A stretch of 64,000 nucleotides of DNA from Aricia agestis. Its lineage: Eukaryota > Arthropoda > Insecta > Lepidoptera > Lycaenidae. Under the pieces are notes generated by a model. That model worked only from the letters and a program-made list of their open reading frames with translations. It did not search any database and was not told the DNA's origin. The DNA lies in the NCBI RefSeq assembly GCF_905147365.1, contig NC_056410.1:2827501-2891500 (forward strand). Reading direction: 5' to 3'. Shown in pieces: positions 57,301 through 63,597 of this stretch; the stretch's first letter is position 1; each line of letters begins with the position of its first letter. The position numbers and the translations under genes are program-made.

Positions 57301-60300
57301 CTAGGGGCCCGCTTAAGTATATGCTTTATAGCGTGCGAAAAAAATTATTTATAGGAATACACTCGAAAAACATAACCCTCCTGGAGCAGTCGGATATTTT
57401 TTTTTTTCAAAATATACACGCTTTCGCTGATGACGTCAATATCTTTTGACATTTCAATTATAAGCGCGCCCCCTAGACGATCAATTTTATTGTGCAATAT
57501 CTCGTATTGTGCAATGTTATTGACCATCTAGGGTTAATATTGAACGCGCCCGCCTTTCAATCTTGTTGTCAAATAAGATGTTCAATAAATATTGTGTGTG
57601 ATATTGCGCAATGGAATTGATCGTCTAGGGGTCCGCTAACATTATTCTTTGTAATTGTCCAGCCATAAATAATAGAAGTAGAAACAATTGTTTACATTTT
57701 CAGCGAAGAGCCAAGTGCTGAACCACGCGAACAGCACGGTGTCCGGTTTAACTACTGTGAGGTCGTGCGGCAGCTTGCAGCGCACGCTGTGCCGCGAGCT
57801 GGACAAGCTGCAGGACTTGCACTCCGCCGCCTGGTTCCTCTACGTCTCCGCGAACAGGGCCTTCGGCTTCTGGATGGACATGATCTGCTGCGTCTACCTC
57901 GCTGTTGTCACCTTCAGCTTCTTCCTGCTTGTTGGAGAAGGTAGGTTAAGGAAATTTTGTAACTGAAACGAAGATTCAAATCATTTTAACACCTCCATCG
58001 TGGGCATACATAAAGACAAATTACACTTTACTAAAAAAGTTAAGTTGCATCAGCCTTATTGTATCTTACATTACAGCTGATGCACATTTTACTTTTTTAG
58101 TATTGCTTTAAACATTAAATATTTCAGAATCCCTCGGCGGCGCGGTGGGCTTGGCGATCACGCAAGCGATCAGTCTGGTTAACATTTGCCGGCTCGGCAT
58201 GAGACAGACCGCCGAGGTCGAGAACCAGATGACATCTGTAAGTTAAACCATTACGAAAATACTGATAAAAAATGGTTAAAATTTCTTAAAAAATCAACTA
58301 AGTTTTATGTCAGGTGGAGAGAATATTGGAATACGCTAATCTACCGTCCGAAGAACCACTCGAACCCGATATGAAGGCGCTAAAGGAAAATCATCCTAAT
58401 TTAAACTTTGAAACGTGGCCAGAAAAAGGTAATTTACTTAGCACTTTTGTTCAAAACAACAATTTTGAATAGCCCAGGAATTCAGTTTATCGACTGATTT
58501 AAGTGCGATAGTGTCTAAAATAAAACATTCATAAAGGAATTATCATTTTAGGTGAAATAGTTTTCGAGGACGTATCGCTGGAGTACGAGAAGCCTCCTCG
58601 CAAGGACGCCTCCTCGGAGAAGGGCGCGGGGGAGGAGCCGGCGTACGCCATCCGCGGCGTGCACTTCAGGGTGCTTGCGGGCGAGAAGGTGTGCGTGGTG
58701 GGGCGCACGGGCGCCGGCAAGAGCTCGCTCATCGCCGCGCTGTTCGTGCTGGCGCGCACGCACGGGGGCGTGGCCGTGGATGGCGTGCGCGCGCGCTCTG
58801 CGGGGCTGCGCGCGTGGCGGCGGCGGCTGTGCGCGCTGCCGCAGCGGCCCGCGCTGTTCGCCGGCACGCTGCGCGACAACCTCGACCCGATGGGGGCGCG
58901 CACCGACGCCGAGCTGCACGCCGCGCTGCGGGAGGTGGGGCTCGGGGCCCTCGCGGGCGCCGCCGAGGGCCTGAGCTGGCGCGTGGGTGACGGCGGCGGC
59001 AACCTGTCCTCCGGCCAGCGCCAGCTGCTGTGTCTGGCGCGCGCCGTGCTGGCCCGCCCGCGCGTGCTCGTGCTGGACGAGGCCACGGCCAACGTGGACG
59101 GCGAGACGGACAAGGCGATCCAGGCGTCGATCCGCACCAAGTTCGCCGCGTCCACCGTGCTCACCATCGCGCACCGCCTGCACACCGTCATGGACTACGA
59201 CAGAGTCATCGTCATGGACAAGTGAGATACTTATTTGTAACATTATATGTATTTGTCGCCTTAGGAGGCTAGCATCTTATTTTCAATATGATGCCTACGT
59301 GTCCTTATTCTGTATTTTTAAAAAAATATTCGATATTTCAGAGGTCGTGTAGCAGAAACTGGCCACCCGTATGAACTGCTGACAAAAACCCGTTCCGACT
59401 GTACCCCTATTAAAAGATCATTTAAACGTCAGGTGAGTACTGAGTAGACAATAAGTCACTACTCAATACTTATTATTTTGCCCGGTAAAGACATAAATCC
59501 TCTTGTATATTTCCAGATATCTCAAACGATACCAGAACATTTCGCGAGTAGTAACGATATGGAGGAAACTTGCCGGTGAGTTGTTTCAAGTTGTACCAAG
59601 ACAGAATTCAATTTCTTTAAACCGTCAACCCTTATAACATATAGTTTTTGGGTCTACAGCTTCCAGTTTTTATTTCTAACGTAACAAACTTAATTAAGTA
59701 TTTATAACTTTATATTTTTTCCTTTTCCTTTCATAAAGAAAGTTGTTAATGAAGTATTCTGCAATGACAATATCAGGTTGGCGGAGGGCGCGGGTATATT
59801 CAAGTCCCTCGTAGAGCAGGCCGGGCCGGAGACTGCCGCAACGCTGTTCGAAATGGCGAAAGAGGTAACTTGACAAGTTCTATCATATTATTGTTTTGAA
59901 ATTATTCTGTAATTCTATAATCCTTGCGTTCTAAACGCATACAAAATTGCATTTACATCAACCCGTTCTGGATACCATTAGTATTGTTTTAGGCAAAACA
60001 AACGATGCGCTGCACTTGTATAGACGGTCAAATAATATTATGCTCTTACACTGCAGCCCCGAAACTTATACAATTTTGATTTAGCGGCAGCACGATTTTG
60101 CGCTAGTATACAGGGTGCAATTAAACCTTTCTGCCAAATTTTGATATACTGATCCTTGTTAAAAATAAAAATACACGTATTTTTTCTTTCATAATCACCC
60201 AGTACTAAAATGTTGAGAAATAGCTTCCGAAAGTTATCCTAAAAACACCATAATTAATGGACACGACGCGTGGTCAGCGCGTGACGTTAAATTTTGATAT

Positions 60301-61324
60301 ACTGATCCTTGTTAAAAATAAAAATACACGTATTTTTTCTTTCATAATCACTCAGCAGTGCCGTAAATAGGGCGGTGCCACCGGTGCCCAGGCACAGGGC
60401 GTAGACTCTGGGGGGGCGCAAGAATGGCCAGACCAGGCAGACTCTTATTCTTTCCAATTGCTCCCGATAAGTATTTCCCGCTTCGCCCCAGAGATGTTTT
60501 CCAATGTAGTAAAAAAAATCTACAGCCGAACATATTACCTTCTCCTTTTTTGAAGCCAGTTAAAAACAAGGGTGCAGTTATAAGCTCGCACAGGGCGCAA
60601 AAAAGGCTATTTACGGCACTGTCACTCAGTACTAAAATTTTGAGAAATAGCTTCCAAAAGTTATCCTAAAACACCACAATTAATGGACACGACGCGTCGT
60701 CCGCGCGTGACGTGCCCCCGCGCGAGCGCCTCCCTCGACACCCCCGCTCATCCCCCCGCGCCGCGAGTGACCGTTCTGCAACGATTTTAAATGGGATAAA
60801 ATATGTCATTAAAAAATAATAACACCCAATTTCTTTTTGGTTAAATGGACTCTCCTAATGATACCTAAGCCCTGGAAAAAATTTGGCAGGAAGGTTTACT
60901 TGCACCCTGTATATGTCGGGAGCATAAAGTTATATACCTAGCGGAATAGAGAAACAATCCCGAGCTGTCAAACGAAACCGAAATTGATTTACATCTGTTT
61001 ACGTGTGCGTGAAAATGATGTTCCTACATACATTTTTCTTAGAGCTTAAATTGTCAACGTGCCGATAAGTGCAGACTGACTGTCAAAACAGATGAAAAAA
61101 GGGTTCTGGGTTCTTTTTACCACGCAGTGTTACTGATAGTGACATCTCGCTTGCTCAGGCCTTTATTTCTCAATTCCGCTAGGTATATTAACTTTATGGT
61201 CGGAAGTAATGAAAGCTGTTGAGATGGAGCTGATTCGATTCTCGATAACAATCTTTTTTTTTTTCAGAGTTACAGAACAATGGAAGCTATGAAAGCAGAC
61301 CAGGCGGATAAAACCAAAGTATAA
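39233..61324 (+). CDS. ABCC-family transporter, MRP4-like, 29 coding exons, 1424 residues
   Basis: An ATP-driven exporter of organic anions and conjugates at a cell membrane, by family. Exons listed separately below join through 28 GT-AG introns with consistent phases to a TAA at 61322. Layout: N-terminal tail (1-90) with FWYTRPLF and RCLPDHRG, typical of short ABCCs without TMD0. TMD1 is about 95-400. NBD1 is about 440-655: A-loop W458, Walker A GAVGSGKTT 489-497, Q524, LSGGQ 579-583, DLYLLDD 598-604, H636. A charged linker follows (655-725), then TMD2 (about 740-1060). NBD2 is about 1105-1330: GRTGAGKSS 1154-1162, Q1201, LSSGQ 1255-1259, VLVLDE with catalytic E1280, H1311. NBD1 has D604 where NBD2 has E, as usual in ABCC. 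The start is the first ATG in the first recognised exon. The frame is open for 8 codons above it to an acceptor (39206), so an upstream exon could extend the N-terminus. Closest named relatives by pattern: ABCC4 and Drosophila l(2)03659. Confidence 0.93.
39780..39842 (+). CDS. ABCC exon 2
   Basis: Completes W and encodes YTRPLFIKGRNGDLSMSDVY plus a split R codon. This is the conserved FWxxPLFxxG segment before the first membrane domain. Confidence 0.92.
39999..40075 (+). CDS. ABCC exon 3
   Basis: In the phase set by exon 2 it reads RCLPDHRGVLQGDSLGAIWR then REVDSK. This fits the family pattern of L-G-D-x-L ... W ... E. A longer open frame in another phase (39914-40174) is a shadow. Confidence 0.9.
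40560..40880 (+). repeat. AACGGGTCACCTGATGGAAA-family repeat, copy 2
   Basis: Nearly collinear with 35095-35425, including the AGAGCTGCA, CCGGCCTTTTAAGAGGGAAT and CGAAACACAGCGCAAGCGCT blocks. Confidence 0.75.
41397..41558. mobile_element. TAA-type hairpin MITE, copy 2
   Basis: 41400-41555 begins GGCCGGTATAAATAGTCAGT and ends with its inverse. It matches the 13824 copy closely but keeps a longer palindrome. The flanks are TTA and CTA, an imperfect duplication. Confidence 0.8.
41875..41977 (+). CDS. ABCC exon 4
   Basis: Encodes TNKKPSLLRAIMKLHGFKYF and the start of the first hydrophobic segment (FIVNLMYSIL). K-K-P-S-L is the canonical entry to TMD1. Confidence 0.93.
42048..42610. repeat. 58-bp tandem repeat array in intron 4
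   Basis: About nine units built on AGCTACCAGCGTTAGGTGGT and GACAAACCAATATAGTGACA. The first two units and their upstream 100 bp, including the segment just after exon 4 (TTAACTTATAACTTTGTATA at 41990 and 42150), are duplicated once more. The long reverse frames here are products of the repeat. Confidence 0.9.
43088..43192 (+). CDS. ABCC exon 5
   Basis: Encodes LSTPWCLEGLIKYFSVTNSG to AYLYAAGVV. P-W/L-x-x-x-L-I-x-Y-F and Y-x-A are the conserved loop between the first two membrane helices of TMD1. Confidence 0.92.
43193..44062. other. Intron 5 with GC-rich palindromes
   Basis: Contains a GCCGGCGCC-centred palindrome (43262-43308), a second run of GCCGGC motifs (43660-43770) and a GAAGTCGG-family fragment (43370-43560). 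The frames at 43054-43875 are shadows or repeat products. Confidence 0.45.
44063..44165 (+). CDS. ABCC exon 6
   Basis: Encodes GFMLVAAGMNHSMILFAVDI to SLVYRK: hydrophobic helix 2 and the S-L-V-Y-R-K coupling segment. Confidence 0.93.
44662..44893 (+). CDS. ABCC exon 7
   Basis: Encodes LLRLDVSAGGVACEGLAGHV to FIPLQ. Contains G-x-x-V-N-L-x-x-x-D-I-x-R-F, the family motif before helices 3-4, then two hydrophobic segments. Confidence 0.94.
45727..45883 (+). CDS. ABCC exon 8
   Basis: Encodes GYLGKLTSRLRRQIAARTDN, then RIRLMNEVIQSIETIKMYVW, the highly conserved cytoplasmic loop (R-x-x-x-M-N-E-x-I-x-x-I-x-x-I-K-M-Y-x-W-E). Confidence 0.96.
46095..46233 (+). CDS. ABCC exon 9
   Basis: Encodes KEMGFIKKMSWLRAVMISCV, then KLNTKVAIFLSIISYISFG. 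Ends TAAK at a GTAACT donor. Part of it is copied into the next intron. Confidence 0.94.
46264..46359 (+). pseudogene. Two partial tandem copies of exon 9 inside intron 9
   Basis: 46264-46328 copies 46144-46208 at an offset of exactly 120 bp with four mismatches, one making an in-frame TAA. A shorter piece at 46329-46359 copies from 46164 (CACCAAAGTGGCCATCTTCC-like) at offset 165. Neither has both splice sites, so they are relics of replication slippage or unequal exchange. Confidence 0.85.
46562..46776 (+). CDS. ABCC exon 10
   Basis: Encodes VFVIFSYYDILKMSLVDSLP to EKIGN. Includes the last TMD1 helix, the ALVGVKRVQEFLLLPE motif and the acidic start of NBD1's leader. Confidence 0.95.
46998..47139 (+). 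CDS. ABCC exon 11
   Basis: Encodes TQTYIQSEAVEHMETNVLVS, then FKQFTAHW with the A-loop tryptophan W458, to LSDVNLN. Start of NBD1. Confidence 0.92.
47444..47605 (+). CDS. ABCC exon 12 (Walker A, Q-loop of NBD1)
   Basis: Encodes ILPGTLTVVIGAVGSGKTTL to AAQDPWIFEGT. Walker A GAVGSGKTT and Q-loop Q524 bind and sense ATP/Mg. Confidence 0.97.
47685..47924 (+). CDS. ABCC exon 13 (signature, Walker B of NBD1)
   Basis: Encodes VRQNILFGQELDLRRYKAVV to DPLAAVDAK with LSGGQ (579-583) and DLYLLDD (598-604). The last D sits where NBD2 has the catalytic glutamate. Strongly GC-rich; the many opposite-strand frames here are shadows. Confidence 0.97.
47997..48122 (+). CDS. ABCC exon 14 (H-loop of NBD1)
   Basis: Encodes VAQALYEECVRGFLRDRAVV, then LVTHHVHYARQADNI. 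H636 is the switch histidine; the next residue is H rather than the usual Q. Confidence 0.95.
48261..48377 (+). CDS. ABCC exon 15
   Basis: Encodes VAAQGTYQELKDSVPELHVE to HESM: the end of NBD1 (G-x-Y-x-E-L) and the start of a charged linker. Confidence 0.92.
48378..49105. other. Intron 15, nothing recognised
   Basis: 728 bp of AT-rich intron with no element that I can match elsewhere in the window. Confidence 0.4.
49106..49202 (+). CDS. ABCC exon 16 (linker)
   Basis: Encodes ELTRRIHSQRSMSSVSQLSF to ELKYE. A serine/arginine-rich linker like the regulatory linker of ABCCs, with R-x-x-S sites. The phase-1 donor GTAGGT opens the 5-kb intron 16. Confidence 0.88.
50063..50632 (+). repeat. 5' LTR (570 bp)
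   Basis: TG...CA ends, TATAAAAAG at about 50366 as a likely TATA box and AATAGAGTC near 50570. It contains an extra GTGTTTACGTGTTTAGTGG-type segment absent from the 3' LTR. Confidence 0.9.
50660..51446 (+). pseudogene. Gag N-terminal region, frameshifted, with two short-repeat tracts
   Basis: ATG at 50660 reads MPLTPREDFKGSVRTRAQRA, then proline-rich text to a TGA at about 50798. The frame resumes shifted at 50796 and stops at TAA 51117-51119, then continues again to 51444. It contains a 15-bp tandem (CACGCCCACTCAGGC, T-P-T-Q-A) at about 50886-50945 and a 33-bp tandem (S-Q-D-R-K-L-G-A-L-Q-E, five copies, 51086-51240) that would form an 11-residue-period coiled coil. The stop falls in repeat 2 (TAACAAGAC versus TCACAAGAC). 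Confidence 0.7.
51450..52281 (+). CDS. Gag (capsid and zinc-knuckle part) of the LTR element
   Basis: An open frame of about 280 residues whose first part (VKVPPYDGTTSWNAYRRQFQ) is the usual beginning of the Gypsy/retrotransposon Gag domain. It is followed by W-x-x-E-x-x-x-x-L and R-Y-G. Near residue 217 is one C-x2-C-x4-H-x4-C knuckle (CYKCGERGHLQLNC). After the knuckle it stops at 52279 instead of running into protease. The true start is upstream, in the frameshifted part. Confidence 0.8.
52263..52823 (+). pseudogene. Pol remnant: integrase HHCC zinc finger only
   Basis: The frame overlaps the end of Gag. After LLKNDALRKAQERDDDLRHI it reads the linker to GVSGSHLGVKRMLRKVRERF, then W-C-H-R-C-I-T-C-A-A-V-K-G-P. 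The H...H...C-x2-C finger is complete (HEG-x-x-G-x-H, C-x-x-C). The catalytic D,D-35-E core is missing: sequence after KGP goes directly to the polypurine tract. Most of Pol is deleted. Confidence 0.8.
52835..53372 (+). repeat. 3' LTR (538 bp)
   Basis: Same ends and TATAAAAAG as the 5' LTR; shorter by the indels noted there. Confidence 0.9.
53836..54010. mobile_element. Hairpin MITE, GAGGGGTTAGTGCGAG ends
   Basis: GAGGGGTTAGTGCGAGTTTT (about 53837) and about 55 bp more is inverted at 53937-54010, with a short centre containing GCCAGTAGATGGCACTGC. The target duplication is not clear (CT or none). Confidence 0.75.
54052..54161. repeat. Two back-to-back palindromes just above exon 17
   Basis: CTAAAACGATATTGATTTTG and its inverse meet at GTCTAGAC (about 54053-54106) with no loop. 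A second hairpin, CTGTTAATTAATCTATAG with its inverse, follows at 54119-54161. The acceptor of exon 17 is 19 bp further on. Confidence 0.85.
54181..54331 (+). CDS. ABCC exon 17
   Basis: Encodes GETQTKGSVERDTYVQYIRS to SDVWLKD. G-S-V-x-x-x-x-Y-x-x-Y and S-D-x-W-L-x-x-W open TMD2. Confidence 0.94.
54567..54640 (+). CDS. ABCC exon 18
   Basis: Encodes VNLEESYSMKLANSSLQENN plus QTES: a hydrophilic extracellular loop with two N-x-S/T-type sites (N-S-S, N-Q-T). The family does not conserve this loop, so the exon rests on splice sites and phase. Confidence 0.8.
54822..54990 (+). CDS. ABCC exon 19
   Basis: Encodes VEYTDITANKFGLSRSACVY to RASVALHNNMFR: a TMD2 helix and the L-H-x-x-M-F motif. Its 5' 29 bases exist only here, which marks this copy as the functional one among four. 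Confidence 0.9.
55009..55464 (+). repeat. Three extra copies of exon 19 (158-bp tandem units)
   Basis: Units starting TTCGGTCTGTCGCGGTCGGC at 55009, 55167 and 55325 repeat the copy at 54851 with only one to four base changes each. The roughly 140-bp exon-like part is separated by an 18-bp GTGC...CACACACAG spacer that begins GT and ends AG. The copies lack the first 29 bases of exon 19. Entry from exon 18 (phase 1) into TTC (phase 0) breaks the frame, and 158 is not a multiple of 3, so read-through also fails. They should be skipped. Confidence 0.92.
55589..55715 (+). CDS. ABCC exon 20
   Basis: Encodes GVTNAPMWFFHHNPSGRILN, then RFSKDMGQVDSLLP. The F-F-x-x-N-P-x-G-R-I-L-N-R-F-S-x-D motif is an ABCC hallmark. 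Confidence 0.96.
55969..56119 (+). CDS. ABCC exon 21
   Basis: Encodes FFLEIIAILVVVCLVNWWLA to RELKRMEAI: two hydrophobic helices and S-R-E-L-K-R-x-E, the coupling loop. Confidence 0.95.
56229..57028. mobile_element. TTAA-flanked MITE in intron 21, split by a hAT MITE
   Basis: CACTTTCACAGTCCAC (56233) is inverted as GTGGACTGTGAAAGTG (ending 57024) with TTAA on both sides (56229-56232 and 57025-57028). TTAA sites are typical of piggyBac-group elements. About 228 bp long without the insertion. Confidence 0.75.
56243..56814. mobile_element. hAT MITE with 8-bp target duplication
   Basis: The element runs 56251-56806 (556 bp). Ends TAGTGATGTAACG / CGTTACATCACTA; exact 8-bp duplication GTCCACGG (56243-56250 and 56807-56814). 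Both subterminal regions hold runs of GCGAAT hexamers (56283-56335 and 56735-56790), the usual form of hAT transposase-binding repeats. Confidence 0.92.
57120..57660. mobile_element. Internally inverted AT-rich element in intron 21
   Basis: Blocks such as GACGGTCAATAATATTACG and TTGATCGTCTAGGGG recur inverted (57250-57310 versus 57470-57640). Exact ends and target duplication not determined. Confidence 0.45.
57704..57940 (+). CDS. ABCC exon 22
   Basis: Encodes AKSQVLNHANSTVSGLTTVR to TFSFFLLVGE. S-x-V-x-x-H-x-x-x-x-x-x-G-L-T-T-V-R-S and R-A-F-G-F-W-M-D are conserved ABCC segments. Confidence 0.96.
58128..58237 (+). CDS. ABCC exon 23
   Basis: Encodes ESLGGAVGLAITQAISLVNI to ENQMTS: the last TMD2 helix (G-x-x-G-L-A-I-T-Q-A) and the R-Q-x-A-E-x-E-N-Q-M-T-S-V-E-R junction. 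Confidence 0.95.
58314..58428 (+). CDS. ABCC exon 24
   Basis: Encodes VERILEYANLPSEEPLEPDM to WPEK: the V-E-R-I-x-E-Y motif and leader of NBD2. Confidence 0.95.
58552..59221 (+). CDS. ABCC exon 25 (almost all of NBD2)
   Basis: A 670-bp, very GC- and CpG-rich exon encoding GEIVFEDVSLEYEKPPRKDA to VIVMD. Walker A GRTGAGKSS, Q-loop PQRP, signature LSSGQ (most ABCCs have S-V-G-Q or S-G-G-Q), Walker B VLVLDE, D-loop, H-loop AHRL. An unusual acidic/basic insert KPPRKDASSEKGAGEEP precedes AYAIRGV. The long opposite-strand and frame-shifted open frames are composition shadows. Confidence 0.97.
59342..59432 (+). CDS. ABCC exon 26
   Basis: Encodes GRVAETGHPYELLTKTRSDC to KRSFKRQ. G-R-V-A-E-x-G-x-P-Y-E-L-L is the conserved end of NBD2; the basic stretch after it is not usual. 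Confidence 0.92.
59517..59575 (+). CDS. ABCC exon 27
   Basis: Encodes ISQTIPEHFASSNDMEETC. With the end of exon 26 it adds about 40 residues between PYELL and GIFKSLVEQAG, where relatives have few. Good splice sites (TTTCCAG, GTGAGT) and correct phase support it; it could be an alternative exon. Confidence 0.72.
59777..59864 (+). CDS. ABCC exon 28
   Basis: Encodes RLAEGAGIFKSLVEQAGPET to EMAKE. G-x-F-x-x-L-V-x-Q-x-G is the standard C-terminal motif. Confidence 0.92.
60111..60909. mobile_element. TA-flanked TIR element in intron 28, split by a hAT MITE
   Basis: CAGGGTGCAATTAAACCTTT (60111) is inverted as GGTTTACTTGCACCCTG (ending 60909) with TA or TATA on both sides. A block (TGATATACTGATCCTTGTTA ... 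ACACGACGCGT) is duplicated inside at 60144 and 60296/60635. Non-coding; mariner-like by target site. Confidence 0.7.
60348..60629. mobile_element. 266-bp hAT MITE with 8-bp target duplication
   Basis: The element runs 60356-60621. Ends CAGTGCCGTAAATAG / CTATTTACGGCACTG; exact duplication TCACTCAG (60348-60355 and 60622-60629). The inside has a piece of the GAAGTCGGTT family (about 60508-60565). Confidence 0.92.
60930..61200. mobile_element. Inverted-repeat MITE in intron 28
   Basis: CATAAAGTTATATACCTAGC and GGAATAGAGAAA (60932-60954) are inverted at 61166-61197. About 270 bp, non-coding, target duplication unclear. Confidence 0.6.
61268..61324 (+). CDS. ABCC exon 29 and stop
   Basis: Encodes SYRTMEAMKADQADKTKV and TAA (61322-61324). 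No AATAAA follows before the repeat at 61449, so the 3' UTR end was not located. Confidence 0.85.
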   Translation, partial: SYRTMEAMKADQADKTKV

Positions 61325-61984
61325 GTAAACATGTAATTACAGGCTCAACGTGACAAAACGGATTAACTTTCCCTTCCTCGAAACGTGCCATTAATTATAT
61401 TGTTTAATTAATCTGGAATAGATATTATGTATTACTAAAATGGTGCTATTTTTAACCCCCGACAAAAAAGAGGGGTGTTATAAGTTTGACGTGTCTGTCT
61501 GTCTGTTTGTCTGTGTGTGTATCTGTCCGTGGCATCGTAGCGTTTAAACGGGTGGACCGATTTTGATCTAGTTTTTTTTGTTTGAAAGCTGACATGATCG
61601 AGAGTGTTCTTAGCTATAATTCATCTTCATCAGCCTGCTCAGTGCTGGACAACCAGGGTTTATCTGGTTCATGAAAGGCCGTTAGCAACTTGTAGTCGTT
61701 TGATGGGTTTTATATTTCATTCTAGTTGTGAATATACAATATACGTATACACATAATAATGGAAAGTTGACCTGGTGTTGCAGCATCACCTGGTAATTAA
61801 TAGGATATCCAACTCCTCGCCAACTTAGAGCAGAGGTTTCGTGTTTGGGCTCATTTTGATTGCGACAACCAGTAAGAAGTAGATAAACACTAAATATTTA
61901 CATGCTGCTACTGCAGCATCACCTGGATTCTATAGGAACCGAGCTTCGTATGAACCCAAAGTGGAGGTTTCATGTTTGGGCTCA

Positions 61985-63597
61985 TAAACACACCGGCAAA
62001 ATTAGAGGAACAGAACAAAATTTTAAATTTTTTGGAAATTGTTCACTGTTTTTTATATATTTATTTATTTAATTAGGTACTAATTGATTATTAAAAAATA
62101 AATTTTCTATAAATTTAGGGCATAAAAACGTGAAAAATAGAAAAAAATCGGCAAAAATCAAAATTTAAGAAAATCTTTGAAATTTCAGTAGTAAGTTTTG
62201 AAGTTAAATTCTCCATTTTTATTAAAGAAATGTCATGTTAAAAGCGTGTAATGCCTTCTATGGATCTCAAGAGCGCCTGGATACGCCATTCCATGCTTGC
62301 ATTTTGATTGTCAACCATTTCCTGTGGGATATTCTCCTACTCCTCCAGGACACATTTTGGACCGGAGTTTTAACTCGTACCGTTCACCCATTTATGTGCC
62401 ACATGTCTTCAATCGGATCCACATCCGTAGACCGCGCTGGCCTCTCCACCTGGGCTACGCCGGCATCGTTTAGGTAATAATGCCCGATTTTTTTACTCTA
62501 TGGACGCGCATAAAATTGAAGTTGCTACCTAAAACTGTGCAAAAGGCACACCATGAATGCCCGATTTTTTTTACTCTATGGACGTGCATAAAATTGAAGT
62601 TGCTACCTAAAACTGTGCAAAAGGCACACCATGCAGTTCCAGGATGGCTGTGCTATAGCCCTGTACTCTCAAAGTACCATCATCAATAATCATCAGCTTC
62701 GTGCGGGTTCCAAATCATATGCCACTCCAAACCATTACGAAGCCTGCATCATAGGCCACTGTTTCCGTTAAGTTTGATGGCCTATAGCGTTCCTTACGAT
62801 TTATCCACATTCTTTATTGCCTGTCAACCAAATGTACCTACACAGAATTTGCTCCCATCACTGTACAGCACAAGATTTCACTCACTTGTCTAATTTTGAT
62901 GTTCACGCGCAAATCTTAGCCTGGCTCTTCGGTGTCCAGTCTCAAGTTTTGGTGCCCTTACAGGCACTTTTGAGTTTAATTTAACTTCTATAAGTCTTCT
63001 TCTTACTGTACAATCACTTACACGCACATCTCGGACCTGTTCCGACAGGTTTCGTGTCTGCATAGCAGTTTGAGGTCGATTTCTCAAGGTTTGTTTCTTT
63101 ACAAAATGGTCATCCTGAACCATTGTTACCCGATATCTGCCTTGTTCTCGTCTCCGAACATAAGATCGAGTCTCTCTGTGGCGTTGAAAGTTACGATGGA
63201 CCACGGAAGCCGACACACCTAAGGCCTGACTGACCGAACGGTAGGTGTGACCTTTTTCTATCGTGGTTACAACTCTAGCTGTCGCAGATGCTGGGAAATC
63301 TAATTTTGTATCTAAGCAATGTGTTCTTCCAAAAACCAAACAATCAAATAAGCTGAGCATACCTTGCACCCCGCTAAAACGCCATTCTTATCAGGAACAC
63401 TTACAACGTGAATCATCGAAAAACACTTATTAGGGCATAATTGCTATAAAAACCTGTCAACTTGCCAGTTTTGTTCAATATTTTATTTCTTAAATTAGCT
63501 TAGTAACTATAAAAAAGGATTTCACTCAGCCCGACCCACTTGAGTTCAAGTTGTGGCCCTTTTTACCTATGTTCCTCTAATTTTGCCAGTGTGTGTA
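61985..63597 (-). mobile_element. Tc1-like transposon, inactive
   Basis: The element runs 61987-63595 (1609 bp). Ends AACACACCGGCAAAATTAG and the inverse CTAATTTTGCCAGTGTGTG, with a TA duplication on both sides. It carries a minus-strand transposase relic. A 77-bp tandem duplication (ATGCCCGATTTTTTTACTCT...) at about 62480-62633 also disrupts it. Confidence 0.88.
62230..63369 (-). pseudogene. Tc1-family transposase, broken by frameshifts and stops
   Basis: The N-terminal frame (63369 down to 62890, 159 residues) has the paired helix-turn-helix DNA-binding region: GHTYRSVSQALGVSASVVHR, then T-V-R-R-R-L. It stops at 62890. Downstream pieces in other frames (FCVGTFG, MVWSGI-like, DPIEDMW near 62400) represent the DDE catalytic domain in ruined form. 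By family this enzyme cuts at TA and binds the terminal repeats; here it cannot be active. Confidence 0.8.

Noticed and set aside
58529..59352. Long open frames on the minus strand and in other + frames across NBD2
   Set aside because: They arise from very high GC content with few stops. The frame with Walker A, signature and Walker B is the real one.
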